Of a stretch of DNA of 8,543 nucleotides, positions 6,171 to 8,543 are shown piece after piece. The number at the start of each line of letters is the position of its first letter. The stretch's first letter is position 1. The notes beneath the pieces are model-generated. The model was not told where the DNA came from, searched no databases, and saw only the letters and a list, made by a program, of their open reading frames with translations. Location of the stretch: positions 1 through 8,543 of the forward strand of contig CAJZFM010000079.1 of the NCBI GenBank assembly GCA_915070235.1, read 5' to 3'. The translations under genes were made by a program, and so were the position numbers. This DNA comes from an uncultured Capnocytophaga sp. (GTDB taxonomy: Bacteria; Bacteroidota; Bacteroidia; Flavobacteriales; Flavobacteriaceae).

Positions 6171-7274
6171 TTACTCACGGATAACGAGTATTTGTCCCAT
6201 ATTGAGGTTGAAGTTGCTCATGTTGTTACGTGCCATAAGATCATCTACACTTACTCCAGAGCGGCGTGCAATACTATAGAGTGTATCGCCTTTTTTCACG
6301 ATATACATCTTGATTGTATCCATAGCTACTTCTTCTGTAGAGGAGTTATTTACTTCTTTTTGCGCCATGCGTATAGTATCTACCTTTTGTGCGATGGCGC
6401 TTGTGTCCTTTTTTGGACTATTATCCTTTTTAGCTACTACTTTTTGCGTATCTTTTGCTGAAGTAGTGGGTGTATTTGCCTTTTTATCTGCTGTGCTCAC
6501 CTGTTTTGTAGGTGTATTTGCTTTAGCTATTGTCTTGGTTGCTTCTTTTTTCTTCTCTATTGTAAGAGGAGGAGTGTTAGGAATAGGCGAGAGTGGCTTA
6601 TCCTCTTTATAAGCATAGCCAAGTACTTCGGTGTCGTACTGATGAAGCTCATATTTCTTGATGAGCAATAGCAGTTTCTGCGGATAGCCAGGGTCGGTGG
6701 CATATCCAGCTTTTTTAAGTCCATATGCCCAACCCTTGTAGTCGCCAGCTTTGAGAGTAAAAAGGGAGGCATAGCGAGAGCGGTTCACAAGGAACTGTGA
6801 ATGGTCTTCAAAGGAGGCCTCAGGGTGTTCGTATTTTCTAAAGCATTCGCCCTTGGCATCATCATCATGGGTGATGGTGTCTCCTTCCCAGTCATAATGA
6901 CACTTAATACCGAAGTGGTTACGAGCATGGCGTGCTAAGCGGCCTTGTCCTGAGCCACTCTCAAGAATAGCCTGAGCTAAGGTAATACTTGCAGGGATTC
7001 CATAACGCTGCATCTCCACCATAGCGATGTCCTTATAGGTAGCTATATATTCACGAATCAGCGCAGGGGTTACCTTCACGGCCGAAGTTGCTTGTAATTC
7101 TTCGGGTGTTTCGGGTACTTCCTTGTTAATGTACGCCTCGGTACGTTTGCTCTCTACAAGCACTTTTTCAGGGATACGAGTGATAGGTCTCTTCGTTGCA
7201 ACATTCTTATGCCCTGTGCTACAAGAAGTGGCTATTGCCATAAGGCCTATGAAGCTAACTAATTTCTTGTTCAT
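6171..7274 (-). CDS. Glucosaminidase-LysM peptidoglycan hydrolase lipoprotein
   Basis: A 367-residue predicted lipoprotein that probably cleaves peptidoglycan glycan strands in the periplasm. The N-terminus (MNKKLVSFIGLMAIATSC) is a lipoprotein signal with lipobox ATSC and lipidated C18. The glucosaminidase domain (FlgJ/GH73 type) spans about 68-212, with likely catalytic E105 in AILESGSGQG, then NHFGIKC (119-125) and YATDPGYPQK (191-200). A LysM peptidoglycan-binding domain occupies 324-366 (YIVKKGDTLYSIARRSGVS). The two are joined by a Lys/Thr/Ala-rich flexible linker (about 228-320) containing a duplicated KANTPT segment at 251 and 265. After C18 the residues are STGHKN; the acidic lipoprotein surface-export signal known from Capnocytophaga (K followed by D/E) is absent, so a periplasm-facing location is inferred. 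The start overlaps the PLP enzyme gene by 20 nt and an EEP gene follows 11 bp downstream, so the three are likely co-transcribed. Confidence 0.93.
   Translation of the reverse strand: MNKKLVSFIGLMAIATSCSTGHKNVATKRPITRIPEKVLVESKRTEAYINKEVPETPEELQATSAVKVTPALIREYIATYKDIAMVEMQRYGIPASITLAQAILESGSGQGRLARHARNHFGIKCHYDWEGDTITHDDDAKGECFRKYEHPEASFEDHSQFLVNRSRYASLFTLKAGDYKGWAYGLKKAGYATDPGYPQKLLLLIKKYELHQYDTEVLGYAYKEDKPLSPIPNTPPLTIEKKKEATKTIAKANTPTKQVSTADKKANTPTTSAKDTQKVVAKKDNSPKKDTSAIAQKVDTIRMAQKEVNNSSTEEVAMDTIKMYIVKKGDTLYSIARRSGVSVDDLMARNNMSNFNLNMGQILVIRE
6466..6521. repeat. Imperfect 42-bp-offset duplication in the lipoprotein linker
   Basis: GTGGGTGTATTTGC (6466-6479) recurs as GTAGGTGTATTTGC (6508-6521), one mismatch, 42 bp apart. 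On the coding strand this gives two KANTPT segments 14 residues apart in the glucosaminidase linker. The in-frame spacing suggests expansion of a disordered linker by slipped-strand duplication. Confidence 0.6.
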
Positions 7275-8184
7275 AATCCAGCGTTTGTTTCTTTTTTCTG
7301 TTAAGTTGTTGGTTCATTCCATATATACCTTGTAATCCACCGGTGTGGATAGCTAATATTTTACTATTTTCAGGGAAAAATCCCTTTTCAATAAGGTTGG
7401 TAACACCATAGATCATCTTGCCTGTATAGACAGGGTCTAAGGGGATACGTGTTTGCCTAAAGAAATCATTGAGAAAACGGATAAAAGGTTCATTGACCTT
7501 GGCATAACCACCTAAGTTATAGTCATGTATCAGTTGCCAATGGTCGGAGCCATGGATCCACTTTTTGATTTCCTCCTCAAGGAACTTCCCACATAGGGCG
7601 GGGAAGCCTAAGACCTTTTGGTGAGGTAAGGCACTGTTAATCAGTCCTGCGATGGTACCGCCTGTACCTACCGCAGTGGTAATAAAGTCATAGTCCGTAT
7701 CTTCGGGAGTGAGAATCTCCTCGGTACCCTTGATAGCCAGCGCATTGGTACCTCCTTCAGGGACATAGTAATAAGGGCCAAAGAGATTGGCCAACTCCTC
7801 CTTGAAAGCCTCTGTATGTTTTAGGCGAAACTGTTCGCGAGAGACAAAATGAAAACGCATACCACATTCTTTGGCAAAACTAAGAGTAGGGTTGTTAGGG
7901 ACAGCACTGGCTAATTCATCTCCACGAATCACGCCAATAGTCTCTATACCCGCTACTTTACCCGCATAGGCGGTAGCTGCGATATGGTTTGAGTACGCCC
8001 CTCCAAAGGTGATCAATTGCTTATACCCCTTTTGGGTAGCTTCTAACAAATTGTACTTGAGTTTCCGGTACTTGTTCCCAGATACATGTACATGAGTTTT
8101 GTCCTCGCGCTTGATATACAGAGTGATTCCATAAGGATAGCTGATAGGGACTTTTTGGGTCTCTATGACAGGAATCGCAATCAT
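7255..8184 (-). CDS. PLP-dependent enzyme, ACC deaminase/D-cysteine desulfhydrase family
   Basis: A 309-residue fold-type II pyridoxal-phosphate enzyme, cytoplasmic. The PLP lysine is K38 in SGNKYRKLKYNL (35-46); the substrate-carboxylate loop is GGAYSNHIAATA (61-72, S65-N66-H67); the phosphate-binding glycine loop is VGTGGT (172-177). Annotation pipelines usually call this family 1-aminocyclopropane-1-carboxylate deaminase. However, at the two positions that distinguish ACC deaminase from plant D-cysteine desulfhydrase (E295 and L322 in the Pseudomonas enzyme), this protein has T254 in DPVYTGK and T281 in IHTGG. The 27-residue separation matches exactly, so the alignment is firm. Desulfhydrase-like beta-elimination on D-cysteine or a related D-amino acid is therefore more likely than ACC deamination. 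It shares a 20-nt overlap with the downstream glucosaminidase gene, an arrangement I recall as recurrent in Flavobacteriia. The start at 8184 fits the family's short N-terminus and lies 2 nt after an upstream stop codon. Confidence 0.9.
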   Translation of the reverse strand: MIAIPVIETQKVPISYPYGITLYIKREDKTHVHVSGNKYRKLKYNLLEATQKGYKQLITFGGAYSNHIAATAYAGKVAGIETIGVIRGDELASAVPNNPTLSFAKECGMRFHFVSREQFRLKHTEAFKEELANLFGPYYYVPEGGTNALAIKGTEEILTPEDTDYDFITTAVGTGGTIAGLINSALPHQKVLGFPALCGKFLEEEIKKWIHGSDHWQLIHDYNLGGYAKVNEPFIRFLNDFFRQTRIPLDPVYTGKMIYGVTNLIEKGFFPENSKILAIHTGGLQGIYGMNQQLNRKKKQTLDYEQEIS

Positions 8185-8186
8185 AC

Positions 8187-8303
8187 TTACGCGTCAAATT
8201 CTTGAGCAAAATTACGTGCTAATTGCTTACCTTGTGTTTTTTCTATTCCTATAAGAGGAGAAAAGCCTTTTTTCTTTAAGAAATAAGTAGTTGAAAGGTT
8301 TAA
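8187..8303 (-). pseudogene. Possible 3' remnant of an unidentified coding sequence upstream of the PLP enzyme
   Basis: On the minus strand a frame is open for 38 codons between an in-frame TAA at 8304-8306 and a TAA at 8187-8189. It ends FSPLIGIEKTQGKQLARN then FAQEFDA, a protein-like, hydrophilic C-terminus. The stop lies only 2 nt before the PLP enzyme ATG, the spacing of a real operon junction. There is no ATG, GTG or TTG start in the frame. Base composition also changes at its 5' limit: 8211-8270 has 20 G+C in 60, while 8281-8340 has 9 in 60. I read it as the 3' end of a gene whose 5' part has been lost or replaced by the AT-rich spacer. The segment YFLKKKGF faintly resembles the C-terminal part of GNAT acetyltransferases, too little to assign. 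A chance open frame in AT-rich DNA is the alternative. Confidence 0.35.
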
Positions 8304-8465
8304 TTATAAATAATTGATAGTCATATTTTTATGTTATAAACAAGAGGCTTTTATACAAAAAAAATTAGTAATCAAAAAATAATTTTCAACAAAAGTCATA
8401 ATGTTGTTAATTAATTAGTTTTAACAAGAAATTATACCAATAAAACCATAATTGTTTATAATTAT
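8304..8465. other. Very AT-rich non-coding spacer with short inverted repeats
   Basis: This stretch has only 15-20% G+C (12 in 60 at 8341-8400, 10 in 60 at 8401-8460) and no convincing reading frame; the longest minus-strand ATG frame encodes about 21 residues. It contains several small palindromes: TATAAA/TTTATA at 8335-8340 and 8350-8355, TTGTTAA/TTAACAA at 8404-8410 and 8421-8427, and ATAATT/AATTAT at 8448-8453 and 8460-8465. A divergent control region between the leftward operon and a rightward gene is plausible, but no clear TAnnTTTG box with a -33 partner was found. Confidence 0.5.
8404..8427. promoter_or_regulatory. Operator-like inverted repeat TTGTTAA-N10-TTAACAA
   Basis: A perfect 7-bp inverted repeat with a 10-bp spacer, so the half-site centres are 17 bp apart on the same helical face region, as for many dimeric regulators. 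In DNA this AT-rich, such matches can arise by chance, hence the low confidence. It lies 38 bp before the possible rightward start at 8466. Confidence 0.25.
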
Positions 8466-8543
8466 ATGTTGATGAATGTTGATAAGTTGGGGTTAATGAT
8501 TAATGCTAACAATGATTCATATCCTAATACAGTAACCATTAAA
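8466..8543 (+). CDS. Possible 5' end of an unidentified rightward gene (partial)
   Basis: From an ATG at 8466 (alternative in-frame ATG at 8472) the plus strand is open for 26 codons to the window edge, starting MLMNVDKLGLMIN and continuing with hydrophilic residues. G+C content rises relative to the spacer to its left, which suits a gene start. There is no recognisable family, no Shine-Dalgarno site (not expected here) and no clear -7 box. A direct repeat TGTTGAT at 8467-8473 and 8477-8483 overlaps the start, so this could instead be regulatory DNA. Confidence 0.25.
   Translation, partial: MLMNVDKLGLMINANNDSYPNTVTIK

Noticed and set aside
6310..6612. Plus-strand hydrophobic open frame of 100 codons
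   Set aside because: It is antisense to the Lys/Thr/Ala-rich linker of the lipoprotein; complementing such codons yields Phe/Val/Ala-rich pseudo-membrane sequence automatically.
7255..8184. Naming the PLP enzyme acdS (ACC deaminase)
   Set aside because: The two activity-determining positions are Thr/Thr rather than Glu/Leu, so the symbol is not justified.
8021..8209. Minus-strand 62-codon frame overlapping the 5' end of the PLP enzyme
   Set aside because: It is an out-of-frame shadow with Cys/Arg-rich sequence; the PLP frame has all family motifs.

Overview
The window looks like chromosome of a low-GC member of the Bacteroidota, most likely a flavobacterium; Capnocytophaga or a relative is my best guess, but the genus is not proven. 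The reasons are: starts lack Shine-Dalgarno sequences and instead follow A/T-rich leaders; TAnnTTTG boxes typical of the Bacteroidota sigma factor lie just upstream of several genes; and the protein set is typical of the class (Lgt with a large periplasmic insertion, a glucosaminidase-LysM lipoprotein next to a fold-type II PLP enzyme). I see no rRNA, tRNA, CRISPR array, transposase or phage gene.

Left part (1-4038) is a cell-envelope glycan locus built around a short divergent promoter region (877-934). Leftwards run a WaaE/KdtX-like family 2 glycosyltransferase and, coupled to it by an ATGA overlap, the first 35 codons of a membrane protein that runs off the window. Rightwards run a family 4 glycosyltransferase and, again through an ATGA overlap, a five-helix membrane protein with a periplasmic LtaS/sulfatase-fold catalytic domain. 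Together they suggest assembly and decoration of LPS core or another surface glycan.

Middle part (4041-5127): lgt, the lipoprotein diacylglyceryl transferase, converges on the LtaS-like gene with only 2 bp between stop codons. Its upstream spacer of 172 bp holds a candidate promoter box and two different arrays of 7-bp tandem repeats, one next to the promoter box and one ending exactly at the stop codon of the next gene.

Right part (5128-8303, all on the minus strand) reads as an operon, in transcription order: a stop-terminated remnant of a coding sequence (8187-8303), a PLP enzyme of the ACC deaminase/D-cysteine desulfhydrase family whose selectivity residues favour desulfhydrase, a glucosaminidase-LysM lipoprotein, and a membrane-anchored endonuclease/exonuclease/phosphatase protein. 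Junctions are 2 nt, a 20-nt overlap and 11 nt. The right edge (8304-8543) is a very AT-rich spacer with small inverted repeats, followed by a possible, weakly supported rightward gene start.

Overall this is an envelope-biogenesis neighbourhood: glycan assembly and decoration, lipoprotein maturation and peptidoglycan remodelling. I do not see a clearly new defence or mobile system. The points most worth a second look are the paired heptad arrays beside the lgt promoter, the PLP enzyme's selectivity residues, the truncated reading frame upstream of it, and the composition break inside the family 4 glycosyltransferase.
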